From an uncultured bacterium (GTDB lineage: Bacteria > Bacteroidota > Bacteroidia > Bacteroidales > Muribaculaceae), in NCBI GenBank assembly GCA_905214715.1, contig CAJMMT010000010.1, positions 47,610 through 111,609 on the forward strand: a stretch of 64,000 nt of DNA, in the 5' to 3' direction. How positions within the stretch are numbered: the first letter of the stretch is position 1; every line of letters starts with the position of its first letter. Made by a program: the position numbers and the translations under genes. Below are positions 53,386 to 61,802 of the stretch, in pieces. Under the pieces are notes generated by a model. It did not search any database. It was not told the DNA's origin and worked only from the letters and a program-made list of their open reading frames with translations.

Positions 53386-54577
53386 AACTCCGCAACTAAG
53401 GTTCAAAGGTTTTGACGAGGTATGGGATCAGACTCATCTTTCTCAATATCTGACGACATCAACGTTAAAGAACAAAGACAATACTTTCGCCAAGGAGGAT
53501 GTTCTCTCTGTTTCGCGTGAATTTGGAGTCGTCAATCAGATGGAATTTCAAGGAAGATCCTTTGCCGGAGCTTCCCTGCTCGGTTATGGAGTTGCAAGTA
53601 ACAGAGATATTATTTATACCAAGTCTCCATTGCGGGATCAACCTTATGGTATAATAAAAACCAATAAAGGAGAGGCTGGAATAGTTTCTGCCCTCTATGC
53701 CATATATTCTCCAAAAGACAACATTGATCCTGATTTCATTCAGGTCTATTTTGACGATGATGAACGCTTAAACAACTACCTGCGTCCTATTGTCAGGAAA
53801 GGAGCAAAGAACACTCTCAATGTGAGTGATGATGATGCACTTTCTGGGAATGTCGTGTTCCCTCAAAAGATAGAACAAAGCATGATGGTAAAAATGTTTT
53901 GTTATCTCGATGATAGAATAACAAAACAAAATAGCAAATGCCAAAAACTTCTGAAATTAAAGGATTGCCTAATAGAAAGTCTTTTCATCTTTGGAGAAGA
54001 TAGTAGGCTTAACTCAAAAAACGAGGCGTTTCCACTTAGAATGACGGGGGACAATGTATTTGCCCCTGTATCAGAAAAGGGATATCCCGAACTGCCTATT
54101 TTATCTGCATCGCAAGAATTGGGTATGATTCCTCGTGCTGAAAATGGAATTGATATGTCTTATGGTACTGCAAATATAGATGGTTATAAGCGGGTTCTTC
54201 CGAACCAATTCGTAATTCATCTACGCTCGTTTCAGGGAGGATTCGCGCATTCTTCAATTGAAGGTATTACTTCTCCGGCATACACCGTCATGCGTTTTAA
54301 GGAGCCTGAGAAGCAGGACCCGGTGTATTGGAAATATTTACTTACATCAGCTTGGTTTGTTAAAGAACTGGCCAAGGTGACGTATGGCATCCGAGACGGT
54401 AAAAGCATTAAGTTTGATGATTTTGCTAAAATGGAATTCTGTATTCCGGAGAAAGATAAACAACATGAGATTGCCGAAATATTAGAAGAATTGTCTGACC
54501 TTATCAGATTGAATAATCAGAAACTCGAAAAGCTCCGTCAGCTGAAGTCGGCGCTTCTCGATATAATGTTCGTATAA
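53375..54577 (+). CDS. hsdS: Type I restriction specificity subunit (HsdS)
   Basis: The product is 400 residues with the two-part layout of target recognition domains. TRD1 spans about 1-170, followed by a conserved coiled-coil spacer (MVKMFCYLDDRITKQNSKCQ and LLKLKDCLIESLF). TRD2 spans about 215-360, with a second spacer at the C-terminus (LSDLIRLNNQKLEKLRQL). The two TRDs set a bipartite DNA target, which cannot be read from sequence. There are no recombinase genes or extra hsdS copies nearby, so no sign of phase variation. It starts inside the end of hsdM. Confidence 0.93.
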   Translation: MKSKTPQLRFKGFDEVWDQTHLSQYLTTSTLKNKDNTFAKEDVLSVSREFGVVNQMEFQGRSFAGASLLGYGVASNRDIIYTKSPLRDQPYGIIKTNKGEAGIVSALYAIYSPKDNIDPDFIQVYFDDDERLNNYLRPIVRKGAKNTLNVSDDDALSGNVVFPQKIEQSMMVKMFCYLDDRITKQNSKCQKLLKLKDCLIESLFIFGEDSRLNSKNEAFPLRMTGDNVFAPVSEKGYPELPILSASQELGMIPRAENGIDMSYGTANIDGYKRVLPNQFVIHLRSFQGGFAHSSIEGITSPAYTVMRFKEPEKQDPVYWKYLLTSAWFVKELAKVTYGIRDGKSIKFDDFAKMEFCIPEKDKQHEIAEILEELSDLIRLNNQKLEKLRQLKSALLDIMFV

Positions 54578-54580
54578 GCC

Positions 54581-57500
54581 ATGACCACAAGACCATTTAA
54601 CGACGAAACGGAGTTTGAGTTAGCTCTTATAGAGGTACTCAAACACAAGGGTTGGGGAAATATGCCCGTCCTTAACTATCCGACCGAGGCCGAACTTATA
54701 CGCAACTGGGCCGACAGACTTTTTGAGACAAACAACGGTATTGATTGTCTCAACGGGCAGCCATTGACCGATACCGAGATGGAGCAGATTCTTCAGCAGG
54801 TTACTGATTTGAGGACTCCTCTCAACATCAACAAGTTTGTCAATGGCAAGACCGTAACCATCAGGCGTGACAATCCGAATGATCCGAACCATCTTGGGAA
54901 GGACGTGGCCTTAAACATCTACGACCGCCAGCAGATAGCCGGTGGCAAAAGCACATATCAGCTCGTGCGGCAACCCCGTTTTAACAGCAATACCACTATT
55001 CTTGGCGACCGGCGCGGTGATTTGATGATGCTGATCAACGGGATGCCGTTAATTCATATTGAACTGAAAAAGAGTGGTGTGCCTGTTACGAATGCGACAA
55101 ACCAGATAGAGAGGTATATGCAGGAGGGAATTTTCTCCGGCATATTCTCGATGATACAGGTGTTTGTTGCGATGACGCCTGAAGAGACTCTGTATTTTGC
55201 AAATCCGGGGGCAGACGGACAATTCAACCGCACATATTTCTTTCATTGGGCGGACTTCAACAATGAGCCAATCAATGACTGGCAGGATATAGCCGAGACA
55301 TTCCTGTCGATTCCGATGGCACATCAGCTTATCGGATTCTATACCGTGCCTGATACCGGCGACAATGCCCTGAAGGTGATGCGTAGCTATCAGTATTTTG
55401 CCGTCCACAAGATTAACCGCGTTGTTCAGGACCGAAACTGGAAGGTGCCTCAGCAGCTCGGAGGTTATATCTGGCATACGACCGGAAGCGGCAAGACCAT
55501 GACCAGCTTCAAAAGCGCCCAACTTTTGGCTCAGCAGTCCAACCTTATTGACAAGGTTGTGTTCCTGATGGACCGTATCGAGCTTGGGATCCAGAGCCTT
55601 GAAAAGTATCAAGGATTTACCAGCGAAGAGGAGATTCTCGACACAACCAATACCAATCAGCTTATCGCCAATCTCGTGAGTGATGATACCAACAAATGTC
55701 TTATCGTCACCTCTATTCAGAAAATGAGCAATATCAGCGATGATAGTATGAGAGGACGTGAGGCTGAGCTGGAAAAGATACGCAAGAAGAAAATAGTCAT
55801 AATCATCGACGAGGCGCACCGTTCTGTGTTCGGGGACATGTATCCCACCATTCGTCGCACATTCCCGATGTCCCTTATTTTCGGATTCACCGGTACACCG
55901 ATTTTCGAGGATAATCAGCGGAACATGAATTACACCGCTTCGCTGTTTGGACCCGAATTGCACCGCTACACCATGCCTGACGGTATTCGCGACAAGAATG
56001 TCAAAGGATTCAATCCGGTGATGGTTACAACGTATCGGGACAAAGACCTTCGTCAGGCTGTCGCCCTTGAAAAAGCGAAAGCGGATTCTGTTCAAGATGC
56101 CATGTCGGATGAACGGAAGAAAGAAGTATTTCTTCATTATGTGAATGACGTCCCGATGGCCGGAATAGAATATGAGGATGGTTCGTATGACCGTGGTATC
56201 GAAGATTATATCGACCGTGAACAATATGAACGCCCGGAACATCGCGAAGCGGTTGCGGATGATATTATCGAGAATTTCCCACTATTGAGCCTTGGAGGAA
56301 AGTATCATGCTATTTTTGCCACAAGCAGTATCCCCGAAGCTATCGAGTACTATCGGTTGCTGCGTCAAAAGGCTCCGAAACTGAAAGTCGCCTGTCTGTT
56401 TGACCCATCAATAGATGAACGAGGAGGTGGATTCGATAAGGAACAGGCTCTTGTGGAAATCATAGACGGTTACAACGGTCTGTATCAAAAGAAATACAAG
56501 CAGCAGTCTTTCGCTGCAATGAAGAAGGATATTGCCAACAGACTGGCACACGAGGAGCCATACAAGCATATAGCATCAACCCCCGAGATGATGATTGACA
56601 TACTCATCGTGGTGGACCAGATGCTTACCGGTTATGATTCGAAATGGGTAAATACGCTTTACCTTGACAAGGTGTTGAAGCATGAAGGTCTGATACAGGC
56701 TTTCTCGCGCACAAACCGTCCTTGCGACAACGACAAGCCTCACGGCACTATCCGCTACTACCGTTTCTGCTATACGATGAAGCGGAATATAGATACAGCC
56801 ATTGCAGAGTATTCAGGGGACAGACCGCTTGATGTATTTGTAGATTTGTTGCCTCACAATCTCCGGAGAATGAATGAAATCTATGCGGAGATCAAGGAGC
56901 TGTTTGAACTCTCGGGGATTCCCGACATGTCGCGTCTGCCGGATGTGGATGCCGAAAAGGGACGGTTCGCCAAACTGTTCAAGCAGTTTAACGACCATCT
57001 TCAGGCAGCCAAGCTTCAAGGATTTCAATGGGACAAACAGATCTATCATTTTGATGACGGAACTGACGTCGCTGTTATCTTTACAAAAGAAGACCATGAC
57101 ATCCTCATAGCCCGATATAAAGAACTCTATACAGGTGGCAGCGGTACAAGAGTGCCTAATGTTCCCTACGACATTGATCCTCATCTCACCGAGATAGAGA
57201 CCGGACGTATCGATTATGACTACATGAACAGTCGGTTTGAGAAATACCTGAAGGCGATTGACGAGGGACTTGACCCTGACAGACTTCAGCGCATTCTCGA
57301 TGAACTGCACAAATCGTATGCGTCATTATCGCAAGAAGAACAGCTTTATGCAAGCCAGTTCCTTCATGACGTACAGTCCGGCGATGCTCATCTCAACATC
57401 TGCAAGAACTTTCACGACTATATCGTGGATTACAGGAACAAAGCTCAGGAGGGCAAGATTCAGAAACTGGTAACCAGCTTCGGTCTTGACGGAGCATTGC

Positions 57501-57703
57501 TGAAAGAGATGTCGGAAGCACATCTCACTGAGGCTGACATTGACTCTTTCGGACGCTACAAACGGCTACTTGCTTCAGTAAGCCGTCCACTTGCCCGTGC
57601 CTACTTCCAATCGAAGACTGGCCAGACGCTAAGTGTTCCCAAAGTCAATATGATGCTCGACGAACTTCTGCGTCACTTCATCTTCACCGGCGAAATCGAA
57701 TAA
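54581..57703 (+). CDS. hsdR: Type I restriction endonuclease/translocase subunit (HsdR)
   Basis: The product is 1040 residues. The N-terminal nuclease domain shows GDLMMLINGMPLIHIELKKS (Asp and Glu-x-Lys of the PD-(D/E)XK type, about residues 148-167). The SF2 motor has Walker A HTTGSGKTMTS near 302-312, DEAH-box IIIDEAHRS near 408, and FGFTGTP. The C-terminal helical domain binds the HsdMS core. The enzyme translocates DNA and cuts unmodified DNA at a distance. It begins 3 bp after hsdS, and TIR-APAZ starts 10 bp after its stop. Confidence 0.95.
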   Translation: MTTRPFNDETEFELALIEVLKHKGWGNMPVLNYPTEAELIRNWADRLFETNNGIDCLNGQPLTDTEMEQILQQVTDLRTPLNINKFVNGKTVTIRRDNPNDPNHLGKDVALNIYDRQQIAGGKSTYQLVRQPRFNSNTTILGDRRGDLMMLINGMPLIHIELKKSGVPVTNATNQIERYMQEGIFSGIFSMIQVFVAMTPEETLYFANPGADGQFNRTYFFHWADFNNEPINDWQDIAETFLSIPMAHQLIGFYTVPDTGDNALKVMRSYQYFAVHKINRVVQDRNWKVPQQLGGYIWHTTGSGKTMTSFKSAQLLAQQSNLIDKVVFLMDRIELGIQSLEKYQGFTSEEEILDTTNTNQLIANLVSDDTNKCLIVTSIQKMSNISDDSMRGREAELEKIRKKKIVIIIDEAHRSVFGDMYPTIRRTFPMSLIFGFTGTPIFEDNQRNMNYTASLFGPELHRYTMPDGIRDKNVKGFNPVMVTTYRDKDLRQAVALEKAKADSVQDAMSDERKKEVFLHYVNDVPMAGIEYEDGSYDRGIEDYIDREQYERPEHREAVADDIIENFPLLSLGGKYHAIFATSSIPEAIEYYRLLRQKAPKLKVACLFDPSIDERGGGFDKEQALVEIIDGYNGLYQKKYKQQSFAAMKKDIANRLAHEEPYKHIASTPEMMIDILIVVDQMLTGYDSKWVNTLYLDKVLKHEGLIQAFSRTNRPCDNDKPHGTIRYYRFCYTMKRNIDTAIAEYSGDRPLDVFVDLLPHNLRRMNEIYAEIKELFELSGIPDMSRLPDVDAEKGRFAKLFKQFNDHLQAAKLQGFQWDKQIYHFDDGTDVAVIFTKEDHDILIARYKELYTGGSGTRVPNVPYDIDPHLTEIETGRIDYDYMNSRFEKYLKAIDEGLDPDRLQRILDELHKSYASLSQEEQLYASQFLHDVQSGDAHLNICKNFHDYIVDYRNKAQEGKIQKLVTSFGLDGALLKEMSEAHLTEADIDSFGRYKRLLASVSRPLARAYFQSKTGQTLSVPKVNMMLDELLRHFIFTGEIE

Positions 57704-57712
57704 CTCAGAAAT

Positions 57713-59131
57713 ATGGACAATATGCCAATTCGAAATCAGATATTCATAAGCCACGCCACACCTCAAGATAATGAGTTTTCAATTTGGATTGCCTCCAGAT
57801 TGGAAATGCTTGGATATAAGGTATGGGTTGATAAAAACGGTTTGTTAGGTGGTGAACGATTCTGGCCAACCATCCAGAAAGCAATTGACACGTCCATCAA
57901 AATACTATTCGTTTATTCTAAAAACATTATCACCTCAGAAGGAATTCTCAAGCCTGGGATAGAGAATGAGATTGAATATGCGAAAAGTGTTGCATATGAA
58001 AATAATCTTAAGGATTTCATTATTCCGTTACATATTGACGATTCGAAGTTTCACTTGGCTATCGGTATGCCAAATATAAATCACGTGCCTTTTGATCAGA
58101 ATTGGGCAGATGGCCTCCGAAAGCTATTGCGCAAACTTGAAAAGGATGGTGTGCCAAAGGATCCAGGTGCTGCTCAATCTTCATTTTCTGAATGGTACGA
58201 GAATGAATATTCATCAGATATTACCATGAAAAACAGAGCACGATTGTATTACTCTTCATGGTGGGGATTCAAATCTTTGCCTAAGGAATTCTATATAATA
58301 AGATACCACACCGAAGAGCAAGCTAAAAAAGTACGCAACTTGAATCCCGATATTCCTGTGAATCTTCAGAACAATGTCATTACAACTTTTGAGCATGATT
58401 TAATTTGTTCTTATGAAGATCCGGATGATATATTCGATACTCTTAAAAAAATACTTCCCGAGGATAGATATATCTGTGATATAGAAGACTTATATTATCC
58501 CGAAGCCTTCGGCTCTGAATTTCCCACATATAGAGATACACTTAATGCATTCAAGAGGCTGATGTTAAGTGTATGGAACTCGTTTTTGAAAAAGAATTGT
58601 TTACGCAAATATACCTTGTCCGGGAAAAGACAAGCTTATTTTCGACCTAAATATGATGATAGAGTTCGTAAGATTACATTTCAATATCCTTTTTCCAACG
58701 GGAAAAAGAAAAAGAAAGCTGTCATGGGAACTTATAAATCCCAAATGTGGCATTATGCAATGTCCGCCAATGTCCTTATTGATCCACAAATATGCTTTTT
58801 GATTAAATCCCATATCATTTTTACTTCTGATGGACAAAATGCTATCGATGACGAGAAAAAGATGCATTCATTCCGCAGGGATAAAGGGAAAAGAATGTTT
58901 AATGAAGAATGGCGAGATTTGTTACTTGCAATGATACAATCATTGACAGATGAAGAGGGGCGTATAACTCTTAAAATCTCATATAATAATGATTGTATTG
59001 AATTGAAACCTTGGCCGGAAACGTTCTGGAGCGATTTAGACTACCGTGATCCTAAAGGACAGATGGGAGTTGAGAACATTTCGGACTATATTGAATCTGA
59101 GGAACCCTTTGAAGACGAAGATAATGAGTGA
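57713..59131 (+). CDS. TIR-APAZ effector of a SPARTA-type system
   Basis: The product is 472 residues. The N-terminal TIR domain (about 6-150) begins with IFISHATPQDN and WIASRLEMLGYKVWVDK. The probable catalytic Glu lies in ENEIEYAK (Glu86). After a linker, the APAZ region (about 165-440) is recognised by RARLYYSSWWGFKSLP, YTLSGKRQAYF, and HIIFTSDGQ followed by HSFRRDKGKRMF. In SPARTA, this protein forms a complex with a short Argonaute; target DNA recognition triggers TIR oligomerisation and NAD(P)+ depletion, killing the invaded cell. It overlaps the Argonaute start by 8 bp. It is more AT-rich than hsdR. Confidence 0.9.
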   Translation: MDNMPIRNQIFISHATPQDNEFSIWIASRLEMLGYKVWVDKNGLLGGERFWPTIQKAIDTSIKILFVYSKNIITSEGILKPGIENEIEYAKSVAYENNLKDFIIPLHIDDSKFHLAIGMPNINHVPFDQNWADGLRKLLRKLEKDGVPKDPGAAQSSFSEWYENEYSSDITMKNRARLYYSSWWGFKSLPKEFYIIRYHTEEQAKKVRNLNPDIPVNLQNNVITTFEHDLICSYEDPDDIFDTLKKILPEDRYICDIEDLYYPEAFGSEFPTYRDTLNAFKRLMLSVWNSFLKKNCLRKYTLSGKRQAYFRPKYDDRVRKITFQYPFSNGKKKKKAVMGTYKSQMWHYAMSANVLIDPQICFLIKSHIIFTSDGQNAIDDEKKMHSFRRDKGKRMFNEEWRDLLLAMIQSLTDEEGRITLKISYNNDCIELKPWPETFWSDLDYRDPKGQMGVENISDYIESEEPFEDEDNE

Positions 59132-60617
59132 AATGATATATCTCCATGAACCCAAATTAACCTTTGGCTATGGACAACAATCCATCGATCCAAGGGACGG
59201 GCTTTTATTATATGGCCCATTTGACAATAAAAAGGTCTTGGGTAAACAAACAATTGGTATAATAGGGCCAAAAGAGTTAAGGACTAAATTAATAAGCTAT
59301 CTGAGGCGTATTCATACTCCGGTAGTCAATGAAGATTCAGCTCGGCCAAATTTTCCTGGTCTAGATGCAGCTTTTGGAGTTTCCATAAACTTCGATAGTA
59401 TTCAAGAGATAGATATTCCTAATGAAAAGCTGGAGGTCTACAAACATTACGTAGACTCTCATCAGCGCATTCACAACTGGACAGAATTGTATTTCCAGAA
59501 ACTCAAAAAATATGTTGAGGAGGAAGAACGATCTGTAACAATGTGGTTCGTAGTCATACCCGATTATGTATTCCAATTTGGACGTCCTAAATCTCGGATT
59601 CCCAAGGATGCGTTAAATGTCAAAGTTGGGCTACCTAAAAAAGAAAGAGATTCTAAACAAATAGGCCTCTTCCCAGATTTTCAAGAAGAGGATGATCGTT
59701 TGAGAGAAGCATATAAATATGAGCTCAACTTCCACAATCAATTAAAAGCGAAGGTCCTAAGTTTGAGAATTGTAACTCAGATAATTCGTGAATGTAAGAT
59801 TATCGCTCCAGACCCCAACGATTCTTATGCTGTAAAAATGGAGAGTGCGAAGGCTTGGAATATTTCGACGACATTTTATTATAAATTAGGCGGTTTGCCA
59901 TGGAAATTGGGTGACGTTAGAGATAATGTCTGCTATCTTGGGCTTGTCTATAAAAAGACTGAAGAATCAAGTTGTAGCAAAAACGCATGTTGTGCTGCTC
60001 AAATGTTTTTGGATTCTGGAGATGGAATGGTATTTAGGGGGAATGTAGGTCCCTGGTGGAATCCCGTGACTAAGGAATTTCATTTGTCTAAAAATGACGC
60101 TTTTGTAATGATTTCACAGTCACTGAAAGCATTCTACGATAAATTCAGTTACTATCCTGAAGAAATATTCATCCATGCAAAAACGTACTTTGATGATGAT
60201 GAATGGGAGGGATTTTTAGAGGCTACTCTGGGTAAATCGAAAATTATAGGCGTAAGGATTCGTCCTGTTGGCAATTTCAAATTATATCGTAGCAGTTCTT
60301 ATTGTGTTCCAAGAGGTATGATGTTGCGATATGATGCCAATCGAGCTTATCTATGGACTAAAGGCTTCATCCCAAGGTTCAAAAGTCAAATCGGGTTAGA
60401 GGTTCCAAGCCCGTTGGATATTTCCATCACCCGAGGAGACGGCAACATTGAAGTAGTCTGCAAGGATATTTTAAGCTTATCAAAGTTGAATTATAATGCA
60501 TGCATATACGGAGACGGTCTTCCGGTTACACTAAAATTCGCCGACTCTATCGGAGAAATATTAACAGCAGGTCGTGATCTCAAAACAGGTGTTCTACCAT
60601 TCAAGCATTACATTTGA
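59124..60617 (+). CDS. Short prokaryotic Argonaute (MID-PIWI)
   Basis: The product is 497 residues from the ATG at 59124, overlapping the TIR-APAZ stop (ATGAGTGA). An ATG at 59133 is also possible. There is no N or PAZ domain. The MID part includes NEKLEVYKHYVDSHQ and VTMWFVVIPDYV. The PIWI part has STTFYYKLGGLPWKLG, CYLGLVYKK, FIHAKTYFDDDEWEGF, YCVPRGMMLRYDANRAYLWT and LSKLNYNACIYGDGLPVTL. The position where catalytic PIWI domains have Asp (after the first strand) is occupied by Leu/Val, so it should be slicer-inactive, as in other short Argonautes. It uses a guide to find invader DNA and activates the TIR partner. Confidence 0.92.
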   Translation: MSEMIYLHEPKLTFGYGQQSIDPRDGLLLYGPFDNKKVLGKQTIGIIGPKELRTKLISYLRRIHTPVVNEDSARPNFPGLDAAFGVSINFDSIQEIDIPNEKLEVYKHYVDSHQRIHNWTELYFQKLKKYVEEEERSVTMWFVVIPDYVFQFGRPKSRIPKDALNVKVGLPKKERDSKQIGLFPDFQEEDDRLREAYKYELNFHNQLKAKVLSLRIVTQIIRECKIIAPDPNDSYAVKMESAKAWNISTTFYYKLGGLPWKLGDVRDNVCYLGLVYKKTEESSCSKNACCAAQMFLDSGDGMVFRGNVGPWWNPVTKEFHLSKNDAFVMISQSLKAFYDKFSYYPEEIFIHAKTYFDDDEWEGFLEATLGKSKIIGVRIRPVGNFKLYRSSSYCVPRGMMLRYDANRAYLWTKGFIPRFKSQIGLEVPSPLDISITRGDGNIEVVCKDILSLSKLNYNACIYGDGLPVTLKFADSIGEILTAGRDLKTGVLPFKHYI

Positions 60618-60663
60618 ATAAAAATTCCGAAGATATGTCTTTATTGGTAATCAAATTATTAAT

Positions 60664-61563
60664 ATGAGAAATCCGTTTGATAATATTGATATGAAAGCAT
60701 TCATTAGTCAGTTCTCTTCTGATTTTATCAGTGAGCAGAATAAGCGTATGCTTGACCAAACCGATATGGACTACAATATTTTTGGAGAATGTCTCAAGGC
60801 TGGCAAGTGCTATCTTTGTGGCAAAAATATTGAAGATGCTTCTGGTGAACCATGCCTTCATTGGTTGATAAATGAACGGATTAAGAAAAAGTCATTAAAA
60901 TTATTACTTAATTCCAATGTCGGTTTTTTTCGAATATATTCTTATATTGTTTGGTGTGCTAATACAGATAAACCATTTGTTAATATAAACGATTTGAGTT
61001 GCAATATTCAACCGAATCGGCACTTTGAATGCACTGTTAGGTACAAAATATGGGAATGGTCTATCTCCATAAGCAAATCTGATTATGAAGGTCATGGTTC
61101 AACAAGAAATGGTAATAAGCCTCATTTCCACCTTCAAATTATTCGAAACGGTCAAATCTTCTTTAAGTATAGTGATGCCCATATTATTTTTACGAATGAG
61201 GACCTCTTTAAATTTTCAATGATTAAACAAGGGATAATGACTTTTGACCCAGGTTATGGGGCTGGATTAGAAGCTTTAAAAGAAGAAGATTTACAGCGAA
61301 GCCTACCAGAATGGCTTAGCCAATCAAAGAACGAAGAAACGGCACAATTCCGCACTCAAACGATTATTAATACAAATCTCCCGAGAACTATCTTAGACGA
61401 GCTTTTCGAAATGCACAAGGAGAGTGGTATGGTAATGCCGGCTATTATAGATAAGTTAAACAAAGAAAAAGGCTATAATATAGAATATTATACTCGAACG
61501 ATACCCAATTCTTTCCCTGAGATGAATCATAGAACTCAAAGAGGAGAATCTAAAAAAAATTAA
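60664..61563 (+). CDS. Unrecognised CxxC/HxHxQ protein next to the short Argonaute
   Basis: The product is 299 residues, not recognised. A CYLCGK zinc knuckle-like pair (Cys49, Cys52) is followed by CLH (Cys64, His66), and NGNKPHFHLQII places His154-x-His156-x-Gln158 about 100 residues later. A CxxC followed by HxHxQ recalls the HIT/GalT nucleotidyl transferase-hydrolase superfamily, but this is only a motif-level guess. An HNH-like or purely structural zinc role is possible. The C-terminal 90 residues are helical and charged (LPEWLSQSKNEETAQF and TILDELFEMHKESGMVM). It lies 46 bp after the Argonaute, shares its AT-rich composition and orientation, and is probably part of the same unit. Confidence 0.6.
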   Translation: MRNPFDNIDMKAFISQFSSDFISEQNKRMLDQTDMDYNIFGECLKAGKCYLCGKNIEDASGEPCLHWLINERIKKKSLKLLLNSNVGFFRIYSYIVWCANTDKPFVNINDLSCNIQPNRHFECTVRYKIWEWSISISKSDYEGHGSTRNGNKPHFHLQIIRNGQIFFKYSDAHIIFTNEDLFKFSMIKQGIMTFDPGYGAGLEALKEEDLQRSLPEWLSQSKNEETAQFRTQTIINTNLPRTILDELFEMHKESGMVMPAIIDKLNKEKGYNIEYYTRTIPNSFPEMNHRTQRGESKKN

Positions 61564-61588
61564 ACCATACAGGTAACATGAATAGATA

Positions 61589-61758
61589 ATGGCATACGAA
61601 GATAGATCTAAGAAATTTGAGCAGTACCTTGCTTCCAGGGAACCGGGAGTGGAGGAATGCGCGAGTAACTGGTCAATGGCTTTCTGCTTGAACAGGCGAA
61701 AGCTAATATCGAAGGTCCGATTTCGTGCGAAGATAATGGATCTCCAATGATGTTTTGA
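61589..61758 (+). pseudogene. Decayed Fic/VbhA-like antitoxin fragment
   Basis: The first frame (61589-61750) reads MAYEDRSKKFEQYLASREPG and then ECASNWSMA. The +1 frame continues with FLLEQAKANIEGPIS to 61758. Together these match the order of the N-terminal antitoxin-like segment of Bacteroidota Fic proteins (a NW..AI region, then an EQA..NIEGxIS helix) with an internal deletion and frameshift. The catalytic Fic domain is absent. It is a scar between the SPARTA-linked genes and the AlbA_2 gene. The identification rests on remembered family patterns and is tentative. Confidence 0.4.
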
Positions 61759-61802
61759 AAACGCCAGTACCACATGGATAATCAATTCATAAATTTTAAA
61801 AT

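Noticed and set aside
55049..56242. 397-codon minus-strand ORF inside hsdR
   Set aside because: It is a shadow of hsdR. The plus strand carries the helicase and nuclease motifs.
60664..61563. HNH endonuclease
   Set aside because: The CxxC pair fits, but there is no HNH-type His-Asn-His core, and CLHWL is at best a weak resemblance to the usual second zinc pair.
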